A stretch of DNA of 64,000 bases from Berberis thunbergii (taxonomy: Eukaryota; Streptophyta; Magnoliopsida; Ranunculales; Berberidaceae), in assembly GCA_003290165.1 (NCBI GenBank), contig QNQO01001827.1:124001-188000 (forward strand), in the 5' to 3' direction. Positions 11,890 to 24,799 of this stretch are shown here, in pieces (position 1 is the first letter of the stretch; each line of letters opens with the position of its first letter). The translations under genes and the position numbers were made by a program. The notes beneath the pieces are model-generated. The model was not told where the DNA came from. It did not search any database and was given only the letters and a program-made list of their open reading frames with translations.

Positions 11890-14800
11890 TTACTCTGTTA
11901 CATCCGAAGAAGGTGATAAAGAAGTGGGAGAAGAAACAAGAACAATGGCAGGATCATTACTAGTTGGAACAGAAGAATACATTTTTCAGGAGAAGATAGC
12001 GTTAATGGCTTCGGAGTACTAGATGATAAAAGAGGCAATGACTCATCTGCAGCTGAAGCAGATTCCTCGACATCATCATCCTCAAATGCTTCACCGACCA
12101 AGTGTCGATACTTAGACAAGTCTTCGCCGAGCCCTTTGATATAATCAAGAAGTTCAACCCGCCCGTCAACAACTCATTTCCAATCTTCCGCTTTGACCAC
12201 ACGAAACCTATCCTTAGCAGCAGCGAGTTCATTTTTGGCCGCGGCAAGCTGCCCTTCAGCAGTGGAAAGCATACCAGAAGCATCTACCTTGACATCATTA
12301 AACGCAGATGTTATCTATTTCACCCACCTCTCAGCGGCGTCACACATAATGGATTGCTCCAATTCAGAACGAGAAGCTTCACCGAAAGCCGTTTTTTCAG
12401 CGGATAACTCTTTTTCCATATCATGAAGACGAGCACAATCCTCATTTAACTTAGCTTTCAAGGAATCAAGCTCAACATCGGACTTATCCCGCATATTCTT
12501 CGTCACCGTCAAAGACTCCCGAGCAGCCACTACAGCTTTTTTCGAGCCTGCACATTTAGGGGTGGGCACGGGATGGGATAGACCTTTTTTTTTCTTATGG
12601 ACCTCATCCCTGTCCCATCACGTTTGTTCGGGATCGAGACGGGACGGGATAGACCTCATCCCGACCTCTCCCACCCCAAACGAGTTCGGGACGGGATGAA
12701 CATGTACTAAATTTTGGATTGAAAATTTAACATGCAAGATTGAAAATTTTGGATTTACCAAACACACAACTCTAAAAATAACTATATAACTTTAAGCCAT
12801 TGATTATTATTTTCCCATTTCATTAGCTTTTACTTCGTTTTTTCAGAACTACTATTGAAGATAGCCATTTTTTTGTACATTGCAAACGAAAATGATCAAT
12901 GGCTCTATCATTTAAAACTACGAGGAGGACACATTGTTGTTGCCAAGAATTAATAAGGGGGAAAAAAGAAGAGAGAATGTTTGAGTTAGATTCATTATCT
13001 AGGTGAGTCACATGGAAGCTCGTGAGAACAAAATAGTCATGTTAATAAATAACAAATAAAAGTCATGTCAAAAAATAGTTTCATCGTTTCATTCAGATCA
13101 CATCCCACTCTAGATCGGGATGGGATTGATCAATCCCAATAGGACCCAAAAAACTCAGGATAGGATCACGGGATTGGATGCCCACCCCTACGCGCATTGC
13201 ATTTTCAATACATCAAATTGAGAAAAAACCTGAGAAAATACAGCAATAACGCTGCCAACCTCCTATTCAAAAGAGCCATTTGATCACGACTAGCTCGGTA
13301 AATCAAGCCCATTACCTCGCGTAAGCGAGATGATTCATCCTGTACATTATATGCTCAAGACCATGGTGGACATGATCAAACGGGTCAAGCACGGGCATCG
13401 AAGGCCTCTCCACCAACCGCCTATACCATTCATTTACCAATCTATGTACACCTTCCTGCACGTCGAGCTAGGTTAACCTACAAAACTCGTCGTCAAACTT
13501 GATAAGTGTGTCCTTCGGCCCAGCCTCAATCCAACTAATCAGTGGATGGAGGACACAAGGATCCAGAAGCACTGAAAAACCACCTTCGATAGCAGGGAGA
13601 ACAAATGGAATAACAGTAACGACAGAAAAACCACATTTACCCTCCCATCGAGAAGCATCTGCAGCAAGGGAAGGAATGCCGGTAGCAGCAGGAGAAGGAT
13701 CAAGAGCAGAAGAAACCTGTCGAATAGGAGAGGAAACTAGGAACTCGGCCGCTTCGCTGACATCAATAGAAGGAGAGGGGGAACGATCCCGAAAACCCTG
13801 ACTGCCAACAATGTCTTTAGACTGCTCCACTGCCAGCTGGAGCATTTTTTCATTAATGACTCCAGGGTCATCATTAGACAACTCAATAGTATTCAAAACA
13901 CCATAAGCAAAAAAAAAAAAAAAAAATTTCATCTCATCATCATTTAGTGGACGAATAGTTTCCTTTTCGCTCCTTTTCAAAGCGATCCTTAGCTCCTCAG
14001 CTTCCTCAAGAGATTCACGATCTCCTTTTTCAGCATCGTCGTGGGGGACTTGGGTGAGAAGCAATATCCTGAACAAAACTCTGATGAGTCAAGAACTGAG
14101 CATAACTATGATTCAAATGTCGTTTCTTCCTCAGAACTTGACCAGGATCTATCGGTATTCGCCTTGATGGACTCATAGACCTTGCAAGTGATTTTTTTTC
14201 ATGAAGCAGGAGCAGAAGCAATAACATGAGCATTGAGATCAGTAACATCTCGGACTGAACTCACTTCCCAATCAATGCTAGCATCACTAACGCCAGCACG
14301 AGCATTATAGGCCTTAGCACGAGACTCAGTAAATAAAGCTCGTTTCTCTTTACTCATAGTGTATAAACCACTACGCTCCAGGACGCCCTCGAAAAGAAAT
14401 GCATCCACAGGAAAACGGTGAAGCTTAGAGAATTGTTCACTGATCTTTTACTCCTCAGCGGATAAGAAAAGATTCTTTCGCTTGTTAGGGACTCAAAATA
14501 ATCGAAAAATCAAATGACCTCGCAAATCGGAAGTAGTCATAATTCACGGAAGCATAGAACCAAGATCGCGACCAATCACGAATTTCATCATTGAGTTTCT
14601 CAAAACAATCAGAAGAACGAAGGAAGCAGATCTTCCTGTACACCAACAGATCAACCACTGAATGCAAGATCCTTATGGTTAAAGGAATATAGGACAGAGT
14701 GGCCCTCGCATATGAAGAAACCATTACCTTCCAACCATTAGGGCCCATTTGGGTAGGAGGAATGCCTAGGAAATTCAGATACTCCCAGAACAACTCTGGA

Positions 14801-15090
14801 ATCAGGAATCAAAAGCCAGAAGAAAACATGCATGAATACATTGTGATGTATCTAGCCTTCGGGTTACAAGGGTTATCGCCCCATCCAGGAAGAACAATCT
14901 CAAGGTCAGGCGGAAGATTATAATCAGAACGAAGAGTCTCCAGAATCGACTGAGATGCTCTATTAGGAGAGTAATGAGCCTCGCACAGAGTTAGAAACTT
15001 ACCACTTAACTTGTCACCAACAAACATCGTTGAAGAGCGAATAAGTAATGAAAATGAAATAACAAACAAACCCAAAATTCAAAGTTAGCG
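11890..15090 (-). pseudogene. Antisense accessory ORF of gypsy-type element (PF04195-like)
   Basis: Minus-strand frames from 15075 downwards encode a protein of the 'putative gypsy type transposon' family. The N-terminal part has L-R-S-D-Y-N-L-P-P-D-L-E-I-V-L-P and a G-W-G-D segment. After a frame change near 14810 come L-F-W-E-Y-L-N-F-L-G-I-P-P-T-Q-M and P-N-G-W-K-V-M. Further on there are charged, partly coiled-coil-like pieces (L-D-S-L-K-A-K-L-N-E-D near 12450) and a Ser/Asp-rich end. Stops, frameshifts and the hAT insertion at 12557-13190 disable it. In intact relatives this ORF lies opposite to gag-pol, as here. Confidence 0.6.
12557..13190. mobile_element. Non-autonomous hAT-like element nested in retroelement
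   Basis: The 634-bp element starts TAGGGGTGGGCA and ends TGCCCACCCCTA, perfect 12-base inverted termini. Subterminal GGGATGGGAT / CGGGATGGGAT motifs occur at both ends. The flanks TGCACATT (12549-12556) and CGCGCATT (13191-13198) match at 6 of 8 positions, and the differences are transitions, so this looks like an ageing 8-bp duplication. No transposase is present. Confidence 0.8.
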
Positions 15091-15344
15091 TGAAGAGGGA
15101 AAATGTATTCGTAACATTTCCTTTTATAGAGCCGAGCAATGAAGAGATGACTCATGGGACAACGTGCGATATATAATGGCTATGAGAAATCCCAAAAATG
15201 TGCACAAAAGACGAACGAGCAAGCAAAGAATCAAGACAACAACTCATGAAAAGCAACTAACAACATTAAATACAAAGTAATCGAGACACCAACTCACGAA
15301 AGGCAAACTATCACCAAAGTTAGGGGCCACGTCAGCATGCCCAC

Positions 15345-15690
15345 TAATTAAGGGGGGAGTAGCTGATGATACATCAAAATAGACTGATCATCATGGCCGT
15401 ACACGTGGCATAGAGACTTATACGAGGATACAACGAATAGCCTATTGAGCCAGCTCATGAAGCCCAATAGGAATAAAACCAATTACATAAGCCCAGACGA
15501 GGCCTGCCAATGAGGAAAACAAAAAGGACCTAAATTCCAAACGTATCAGAACACGGATCTAGGCCCAACACGAGTTCCCTCATAAAGAAGAGGAACGTTG
15601 CACCGGAAAGAGCCGTGGAGGGAGTTACGCCTCCCCGAACGCATCTCCATAAAGGAGGAGACTGTTACAAAAAACATTTCTTTTCGTTGC
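15345..15690 (+). repeat. Polypurine tract and 3' LTR of Tat-like retroelement
   Basis: AAGGGGGGAG at about 15350-15359 looks like a plus-strand polypurine primer. It is followed by TGATGATACATC at 15364, a likely LTR start. The sequence up to about 15690 is GC-richer than its surroundings, with CTCATAAAG as a possible promoter element and a stretch of untranslated-leader type. I did not find the matching 5' LTR in the window, so its end is approximate. Confidence 0.5.
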
Positions 15691-15989
15691 GCCTCAAATG
15701 CTTAAGTCAAGCAGAGAGTTAACCACGACCATTATAAAAGGTAAAGGGAACATTCGACAAATATATGCAACTTTAACTGAGTTTTGTCCAGATTTACATC
15801 CTTTTTCCAACAGAGTTACTGACTTAATCATCGGAGTGCCTTTAGCCACCAAAAAGGTGGTCCTTGGCAGTCTAACAGTTGTTTTGCAGGTCAAATTCAT
15901 AGAATGACGATTTTTGGATGCATCAAAACTATTTTCAACAATACCAAAGTCTCCTCTATGACGTTTGTATCCCAATCTAATAATCTTTG

Positions 15990-16690
15990 GGAGTCTTGAT
16001 CCAAGCAATGGTTTCTAACCACATCAGACTCAAACACACCCCTTTTTCCATCGATCCCTCAAATTCTGGATACAACCATCATAGACAAACAACTTGCTTC
16101 TCCCTCCTCTATAGATATGAACCTTGACTTAGCGGCCACTATTCCTTTTACTAGGTCCTCATATTCACAGCTTGTCCAGGACTAGATCTACTCAATATGC
16201 ACCCACAGGCTAAATTTCAAAGCAAACTGCAGTCATCCACTTCCACCCTGCCTTGATAAATATACAATTATTGTCACTTTTGATGCTTGCTTCTTTGAGT
16301 ATATCAAGCAAGAGGGCGTGGGAGTTTCAGCAACCAACTTGGTTGGAAATGTTCTGGCTTCTGTTGTCTGTTAGATAGACGACAAAGTTTTCGACGGCAC
16401 GATGGCGGAAGGATACGCGGCTAAAACAACCTTGTTACTAATCAAGGCTCAACGATGGAGGCCAGACTTCTTTTTGGAGATTTTGTGAACCTTATTGACC
16501 TCATCCAAGATGGCGAATATCAACATCTCTCTCATATGCATTGGGTCTGGCGCCCTCATATTTGTAATATTAAACGCCTGCTTCTTATGCTTCCTTTATG
16601 GTAATGTAAGTATATATCGAGAGACCTTAATAGTAAGGCTGATCACTTGGCATCAGTTACCGACATATTTGGTTGTAATAGCTCTTAGTT
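15990..16690 (+). pseudogene. RNase H-like (RVT_3) LINE tail fragment
   Basis: Plus-strand frames give F-D-A-C-F near 16280, then G-V-G-V-S-A-T-N-L-V-G-N-V-L-A-S-V. The C-terminal box Y-I-E-R-D-L-N-S-K-A-D-H-L-A-S follows at about 16612-16655. These are the start and end of the RNase H domain found at the end of plant LINE polyproteins. Stops occur between them. The following 16.7-17.6 kb shows no further coding signal. Confidence 0.5.
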
Positions 16691-17640
16691 ATTATTGCCT
16701 AAGGCTTTTAACGAAAAAAAAAACTAACAATGGTATTGGATACAAGCCAGTGGGGATTATATATATTTTTTTTCAATCATAATCTTCCAATCCATCATCG
16801 TTCAGCTCCTTGGGTGTTCCTGGAAGATCTTTTAGAGCCAATAGGATTTTTTATGCCTCTTTTATTGACTATGCCAATGGTCTTCTGTCAAACATAGAGT
16901 CAACACTCAATAAACCTTTTTTTCCTCGAATGTTGTTAATGACATACCCTAAATTTTGGCTTATTTAATAATGCATCCTCATAACCTTGGTTTTTTTAGG
17001 GCAACTTCTCCTACTTGTTGGTTAATTACAATTACCTTCTCATGATTGGCCTAACCGTCAATATCAAAATTTCCTTGTTTGAACCTACTGTTATTGCGTC
17101 TACAGATCAATTCAAATTGTCGAATTTACTATTTTCATAGTTTTGATAATCGAGGTTTATAAAGACTTACGATTAGCCTAACCGTGATGACTTGAGAGGC
17201 CATTTAATTTAGTATTCATAACAAGAATGTATGACAAAATAAGTCAAAAATCGGGGTCCGCCTTAATCCAAATGAAGTATGTCATTATCAATGGTTTTTT
17301 TCTTTCTATACCTGGGTTGATTAAAGATGTAGGCATTTACAAACGCAAATTCAAAATAGAGTCTTGGTACAATCACTCCACACTTTTACAAAAAGCGTGG
17401 AATGGGGAAGAATAAAATATATGGGACATGTACCTTGACTGAAACTAGTAAATTCGGCTGGTTTTATGTTGACTCGAATAATTTTCCAATTATTTCAATA
17501 AATTAAAAAAAATTGAAACCATCTATGACTTTAAATCTACTTATGACTTTATGTTATGGGCCGATATTTAGGGTTTGAACATATTAGATTAGGTTTTTTT
17601 ATTTATTTTTAACTTCTTATTTGTAAACCCATGAAATTTA

Positions 17641-17867
17641 GGGTGTGTTTGATTGCATGTAATCTTATTCCACGTGAATCTACGGGGGACACCTACATCT
17701 AAACTAATTTGAGGTTCAGTCACCAATCTACTATTAGATTTTGTGATCAATGGTGGGAATAGAAGTCTCATGAACGTGAAAATCACATGCTTTGAGGGAA
17801 CCAAGGAGTGTGATTCTCATAATTATGAGACTTTCATTCCAACCATTGATCATAAAATCTCATGGGA
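17641..17867. mobile_element. Tourist-like MITE, copy 2 (truncated)
   Basis: It begins GGGTGTGTTTGATTGCATG after TTA, as in the copies at 1353 and 45166. It keeps the central ATCAATGGTGGGAATAGAAG / CATTCCAACCATTGAT palindrome and then stops near CATGGGATT. The right third and right terminus are missing. The end coordinate is approximate. Confidence 0.65.
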
Positions 17868-18027
17868 TTAAATCAGAAATAAAACTAGGGGAACAAAGAG
17901 GCATTTCTTGGGTTAGAGAGGCGATTTACAGGGGGTATTAGTCAGAAACTTTTCGGCGGATCTCAGATGTTAGTTAGGGTTGACTGTCCATCAGGAACAT
18001 TAATCTTAGCTTGATGTCTTCTTTTCC

Positions 18028-18277
18028 ATGGCGGCTTCTCCAGCAACCAATGGTGGAGGGTTGGTGGTGGGGATTACATATGTTTCACAGGCCCCTTTGT
18101 TCCTTTGCACGGGTTTTGGGCTTTTTTCAGGTGGGAAAAATCGACGAAGCTCCGGTAGATGGAACTAGATTAAGGAATGAGAGTTTTCTTGCCATTACCA
18201 TGACGGATATAGATGAATTTATAGGAGAGTTTTTCATGGAGAAACATGTAATAGTTTTACAGTTTTCAAGTTATTGA
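18028..18277 (+). other. Possible unidentified exon(s)
   Basis: A start codon at 18028 in good context (TTTTCCATGGCG) opens an alanine/glycine-rich peptide. Following a possible acceptor TTTTTCAG, the stretch 18130-18250 reads V-G-K-I-D-E-A-P-V-D-G-T and D-I-D-E-F-I-G-E-F-F-M-E-K-H and could end at a GTAATAG donor. I do not recognise the protein. It may be a small gene, a gene fragment or chance. Confidence 0.2.
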
Positions 18278-18499
18278 TAATCACATAATTATAAAATTTT
18301 TTACCTCTTATTATATTTTTGTTAATCCTTGTTTTATTTTATTTTAAATTAATTATTAAAATTTTGTGTTTTTGTAGAATTCGGAGCTATAACGAAGAAA
18401 TCAAAGAAAAATGCAATGAATAAATCATAGATGGTGACTTCAGAGGAAGTGGAGAAAAAATGCAATGAATAAACGATATGCAATTTGAAGTTCTAACGT

Positions 18500-21400
18500 G
18501 AGAGTTATGTACATTTGAGTGATGATTGGTCAAGCTATTCGGTTAGGACAGCTTGTTTATTTCGGTATTATTGGCGCGGTTATTTATTTGATTGTTTTGG
18601 GATTGAAATATGGTTGTTTAGAGTGTGTCTTGGGTTGTCTTGAGTTGCATTTGATGTAAAAGAAAAATGTTGTTTGGAGCTTAATGAAGTTACAATTTAT
18701 CGCCCGAATAAGGTTGGTTGCTCGGATGGCTGTAGGGTAAAATTGATTTTATTTCGACATCGAAATTGGGTTGTAATGGGACTATTGTGGTAGCTAAAAT
18801 TAGGGTGTATTGGTTTTGTTGTGCGGACTAAAACGTGATTTTCTCATGACTGTGTTACGGGCTGCAAGTAGGATGTTTCCGGTTGAGTTTGGGGGAGGCT
18901 ACGATTGACATTAGATGGTTGGTTTTAGTTGATTTTAGGAGTTGTTTGTAGCTATATTTAATGCTTATTTTCAGCTAATTTAAGCGGGCATTTTAGCTGA
19001 GTTTTGGATGTTTGAATCAGTTGATTTAGGGGGATGTTCTAGTTGATATACATTGTCGTATGAATTAATCCAAGCTGTTTGTTTCAGTTGAATTTAGAGT
19101 TTTCTTTCTATTGAGTTTTACAGTTTGATGGATTTAAACTGCAAATCCCTTTGCGATTCTCTTGCATTTTAGTTGTTTACTTTTCCTTAAAGGATGGGTT
19201 GGTAACAATGTTATTAAGTAATGATGTTTTATTTCATAGCTTGAATTAGACTCAATAAGGAGCTATGATTGGAAGTGTGATGTTACCATACTCGTAGGAA
19301 CTTGAACCCTCTTATTGAATGGGATTTGATATTCGTTCTGCTATATAAATTTTGTTTACAAAAATGCTAATGTTTCCCCAAAAGTATGGGCGGAAATTGT
19401 GGTGAATTGATTTATAAATGATAAAGTGTCATTGTGAGAGAAAATTTAAATATAAAAAATAAATGATATTGATAAACTTTGATTCTTGAAAATTTAATCA
19501 CTTGGAATTGTATCACTTAGAACTACCACACATTTTTGTTTATTATTTCCCATCTCTTATAGAGAAACTAAATAACATCCGGGCTGTCTTGCGGATGTGG
19601 GGCACCCCTTTCTTATAAAGAAACTAAAATAACTTTCAGGTAGTCTTGCGGAAAGGTGGTGATTTTGGAATACCTAAAATATGCTTGACATTTATCCGTA
19701 AAAAATGAAACGTGACTTTATGCACATTGATAGCCCAATAGTGACTTTTTTATTACTCATATAGTTAGGAGTATCCGGTGATGCATGCATGTATGTGATG
19801 TGTCACCGCTTGGGCATGGATGACGGAGAAGACCTATTTTATATGAGAGAGGCATACGGACATGTATGTTCGGCACGGAGGTGGTGCGAATGTGGTATCG
19901 TCTAAGTGATCAATCCGTTAAAAATAAATCAAATTAAAATAAAAATGAATAATATGCGTAAGTCAAATATTGTACGAAGACAACTGTTTAATTAATAAAT
20001 TATGTTTATATTGTTTCTAACACTTTTCATACAGAATGACAAGTCCATTAATATTTCTGCAGGTCAGACTTGCCATAAGCAACATCTATAGTGTAAGTAC
20101 AAGTCAATACATATTTACTTATTAGGGTGACATGATTGCTTCGTTGAGAAATTAAATCCTTTGAACTGTATTTTTCTTGTATGACACATTTGCCTCATTG
20201 AGGAACTACATGTTGGTGTGGTTGTTTATTGTTTGTGTTTAGTTTGATATTATCACGTGCAAATTTATTGATTTTTGAATTAAGATTACTCACACCAGCT
20301 TTATTGCTGACCCAAGTGAGCTTTTGCTTCTTGGGTACATTCCTTTGGAAATGTAGCCGATTAGCCTATCAGGTTTAGAGATTTTTTAGCAACGTTATTT
20401 GAGTTCCGCTAATGGGGCTAGCAATGTCAAAGTTTCACGCCTCGAGTTTTGAAAAAACTGATAATCCTACGTGGATATTAGAATTTCGTTTTTCTTGAAA
20501 ATCGAAGTGTGACACTACTTCTCTCCAATTTTGTTGAAAGACAAAGTAAAAGTGATTGTTGTTGTAGGGTTTAGTTCTTGCAACTTATTTAAGATAATTG
20601 ATTATTAATCTTGAGATTGGTTAGTAGTTGGTTGTATCTTAATAACTTGCTTACATGTCTATGGCCTAAAATAACATAGGTGGGCAGTGATAAAAGATAT
20701 TAAGGTGGATTGTGACACTGTTTGTGAATGATTGGTAAAAACAAACCATATACAAGCCAGCCTTTGATGCGTCCTTCACCTTTCTCTTACAACTTAACCA
20801 ACCGTTTTCTCTTATCAACAGAAAGATTGTAGATAAAATTAGAGGGGAGTAAATTTAAATATAATTTAATCCAATGTAAGGGTAAAATGGTTCGAAGATT
20901 AATCTTGATCGGTCACTAACTTGAAGTTAACGGTTCCATCAGAAAACGATGGTTAAACTTAAATAGTTTTCAAAACGAGAGTCAAACTCTAATAGATATA
21001 AACTATTGAGTGCCAAACTAAAAAACCCTAAAAAATATTTTATTCTAAGTATAAAACAGGTAAAGTTGAATTGCAGTCCTATTGTATTGGTTTTCAGCCT
21101 TGTTGGCACCTCTTCAAACCCGAAGTTTAAATTTAAAAAAAAAAACAAAAAAAATTAGATAACGAGTGTTATTTCAATTTAGCCTTAAATATAGAATTTC
21201 CTTGTCAATTTACATGAAATAAAATTTCGTTCAACCAAAATTCTTTGTAAAAAAAAAAAAACTCAAATCCAAAATTCGATTCTTTGAAAACCAAAGGCCA
21301 AACCATCTCCCAGTCTGTTTGTACATGAAATCAAATAAAAAACATTTACTCACTCAACTTGTCTTCATCTGCTAGTTTTAAATGTAACACTTAAGAAAGA

Positions 21401-21830
21401 GAGCTGTCATCCATCTGGAGGGCTTTGACAGTACAGTACGGGCCGCCCCTATCTAGAATTTTCGGTGTTATTATCCTCACCTCCCAAGATCTATATGTAT
21501 ATATGTATGTCGGTGTTATTAGAATTCCCCAATAATTTTAGTCGTCCTTGGTGAAGGGAAGAAGCCATCTTTGATAACAAAAGGAAGGAATTGTGAAAGG
21601 GAAAGGTTCATTACGGGGAGTAAATGTTTTGTACGAACTCTAAGTCTGTTTCAAATTTAATTCACCATTTTCTTCTAGCACTCTCCACTCTAACTATAAC
21701 ATCACCAACCCCTAAGTACAACTATCGCTACCGACAAGGGTTGTCTTCGTTGTTTTTTGTGTTTTTTTTTTTGTTTTTAGGGAAGTTGAGCGGGAGTTAT
21801 TTAGGATTCCCAATTTGAAAATGAATAAAA
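18500..21830. other. Gene-less stretch
   Basis: Only short AT-rich ORFs without recognisable motifs occur. A degenerate direct repeat of about 60 bases lies at 19558-19660 (both copies contain GAAACTAAA(A)TAAC and GTCTTGCGGA). I see no RNA gene that I can support. Confidence 0.45.
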
Positions 21831-21839
21831 TGATCAACA

Positions 21840-22110
21840 TTACAATTTTAAGTATATTTTTCCCATTCTATCTTCTTCAACAATATTTTTGATGTCCTCC
21901 GTAAATGAGTTAGGTAAGATTTGTAGAAATTCGAAACTAAGAAGTAAACTCGCCAGCTTATCTGCAATCCTGTTGGGCTCCCTAAAGTCATGACTTATAT
22001 TATATTGGTCGAGTTGGCCAAACATACTTTTGATCCTTCTGATAACATGCCTAAGGTTTCAAGCCTCACCCCTGTCTTTGTTTTTGCCAAAGATGGATAC
22101 GAAAAATCTA
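21840..22110 (-). pseudogene. LINE RNase H (RVT_3) fragment
   Basis: The minus strand reads I-S-H-D-F-R-E-P-N-R-I-A-D-K-L-A-S-L-L, the C-terminal RNase H box (H-x2-R-E-x-N-x2-A-D-x-L-A) of plant LINE polyproteins. It is followed by a typical short tail and a stop. Upstream sequence towards 22110 shows only weak traces of the rest of the domain. Confidence 0.55.
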
Positions 22111-22559
22111 GCCCTACTCCTGTTTTCATTATGTAGTTGTGGTTAGATCCACCAAACCATACTTTTGGTTTTTGTGCTACTTTTGCTCAACTGTGTCTTC
22201 ATTCTTCTTTTAAGTGTACGAGCATTTTCAAGGGGTTCCAAAAATGGCCAAAGAGTTATTTTGGGGTTTCATATAGAAAAATACATGTTCTATGGGAATT
22301 CTTATAATTTTTTCTATTTTAACTTGACTTCTATCGGATTGAGGGGAGCTTATATGCATCAATTCCAGCCATTAGATTGCTCTGGTTCTCCTCTCTCCAT
22401 TAAATTACTCTATCTCCATTAAATTACAAATTAAATTACTCTCTCTTTCCACACATTAAATTGCAAATTAAAACACACATCACTTATCTCTCTCTACCCT
22501 AAATTATTACAAATTAAATCACACATCAATTATCTCTCCCTCTCCACTAAATTATTACA

Positions 22560-23145
22560 ATTTAAACCACATTTTCCACTTATTTTTTCACCAAAATCTA
22601 CACAATTCAACACACATCTCGAGAAAACTCAAATGTTTCAAATTTAATAAAACACACATCTCTAAGTAAATCTAATGGCTCAAATTTAATATTACACTAA
22701 TCTCAAGAAAAATATAATTGACCAAATTTAATGGAACACACATATCAAGGTAAATTTAACGGCTCAAATTTAATAGTATAAACATCTCGGTCCAAATTTA
22801 ATAGTATAAACATCTCGGTCCAAATTTAATAGTACATACATGTCAAATTTAATTATGCACTCATCTCAAGAAAAATATATGATTCAGCACGTAACTCGAG
22901 AAAATCTAATGATTCTGCACGCATCTCTATATAAATCTAATCGTTAGATTCTGGAAAAAGATCAAACTGTTGCGAGATGTGTGAATTATAAAATTTGGAC
23001 CCTTAAATTTTTCTCGAGATGAATGTCCTATTAAATTTGAACCATTAGATTTACTTAGAGATGTGTGTTCTATTAAATTTGAATCATTTATTTTTCCTCG
23101 AAATGAGTGCCGAACCATCTATTTTCTCGAGATGCGTGTAAACAA
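22560..23145. repeat. Foldback of degenerate ~50-bp repeats
   Basis: The left arm (about 22570-22920) carries repeated units like CTAATGGCTCAAATTTAAT plus acacacatctc. The right arm (about 22960-23145) carries the same units in reverse complement. Two units at 22770-22830 are near-identical 30-bp direct repeats (AAATTTAATAGTATAAACAT). The whole can form a long hairpin. It is non-coding. Confidence 0.6.
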
Positions 23146-23640
23146 TGTTATGAAAAGCGCTAGGCGGCGAGCAGATGCCTAGCGCCTAGGCGGTCTTAGG
23201 TTTTGCATTATAACTTTAATAATTTACAAAAGTTAAGCATAATACTTTATCAATTACATCCAATTTAATGCCAAGATACATATGTAAAATTTAAAAATAT
23301 GAAAAATTAACAATCATGAACAAAATTTATTAAAACTCAAATGACTGAAGTTGGTTATGATGGATACTTTATACAAAATTGAATTTGTGGACAAATATCT
23401 AAACCTACTCTTTTATTTTTTTTCAAATTGCATTAATAACCTCAGTCATGTTTGATAAAATTTACATTACTAAAATTGGTACCGGCAGATCCTTTGAGAA
23501 TTTCATTAAGTAATCATTATTTGCCACATTTAGACATATACTGAATAAAAAATAATTAAATTGTTTATTTCTAAAAAAGAGAAAATAAAAATAAAATAAA
23601 GCCTAGACCGCCCAAAACCCGCCCAGCCATTAGATTTGAA
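23146..23640. repeat. Candidate non-autonomous transposon with GCCTAG(G)CGG ends
   Basis: The left part holds GCGCTAGGCGG and GCCTAGCGCCTAGGCGGTC. The right part near 23602 holds GCCTAGACCGCCC and CCCGCCCAG, the inverse of the left motifs. The middle is AT-rich and non-coding. Exact termini and target duplications were not found. Confidence 0.35.
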
Positions 23641-23649
23641 GATTTTTTT

Positions 23650-24790
23650 ATTCACAACTATTGCAATGCTCTTAGAAGTTAGAAATACATCTTTTTTTTT
23701 TCTTCAATAATTGGAGTTGTGAATCCATTCTGTGGTTGCTCAAAAGAATAACTACCAAGCCGATGAACGTAGAAGATGGGGAGGAGGATAGGAGTCGTTT
23801 CTTTTACTTCTTATAATTAAACATTGTTGTTTTAAGGTTAATAAATAGTGGTTTGATACACTAAGTAACTTTTATAAATTAAATATATAAATTAAAGTTG
23901 GTGCGCGAAATTGAGCCAAACGGTCAGATACACATATTTAATGTAAAAATTTGGATTACCTTTGTCCCAAACATAATCCACAATGTAAATTTTACGACCA
24001 CATCAACATGATGATGAAAATATATGTATATCTTCTGGCTAGCTGGCTGGGAGGCTCATTTTGTTGCAAGATTTACGTTACAAAAGACAACCCTTTCACT
24101 CAACATCATACCTCATACACCTCTACTTCCATGGAGTGTTGTTAACTTCACCCATCACAAGTGTGAAAGTCTTCAACTTATTATTACGTACTTGGCATCC
24201 TCCAAAAGCAACCATTAATAGGAATAAGTGAACACATGTATGCCTAATTTGGCCAACCCACCACCCCAATTATCTTCTCCACCAGGTTCTTGTCCAATTT
24301 CGGCCAATCCCTTTCACATCACACACTCTCACGCACACATGCAATTTAAGCCATTTTTCTTTCTTTCTAGAAAATTATGTGTTTGGTTTTCATTCTTCAA
24401 CAGCTGCAGAATTGGTGAGCTTTGATGCCATATTTTTCTTTCCATGAAATCGTAAACCTAATTGAATAGGTGATGAGGACCACCACCACCCCGACTTGAG
24501 CCCTCTCTACTATGTTTAATGTAACATGTCAGGTACCTCCTGTTTATCTTAAAAACAAAAGCATTTTTTTTCATGAGAATTAAAGTCTTTTGTAGTCCAC
24601 TCACATCATAAGATATGATGGGAATTTTTTGGCGGATCTCCACATATTCAATGTGTTGCATCGATTGGCATTTTTTAGATGAAACTCCACCACATAATGC
24701 AGATTGAACATGACATGCTTTGATCTCTTAATTTCTCGAGTTCACATGAAATAATTCTTCTTCTTTTTTTTTATATAAAGTATGATGCAT
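23650..24790. other. Gene-less stretch
   Basis: No conserved protein, RNA gene or repeat family is recognised here. ORFs are short and AT-driven. Confidence 0.4.
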
Positions 24791-24799
24791 TTTAATTAA

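Noticed and set aside
13468..14076. Minus-strand ORF of about 200 residues as an independent gene
   Set aside because: It is a continuous part of the decayed antisense ORF of the Tat-like retroelement.
16495..16782. Apparent membrane protein ORF
   Set aside because: It overlaps the RNase H tail of a LINE in another frame; hydrophobicity is a by-product of T-rich codons.
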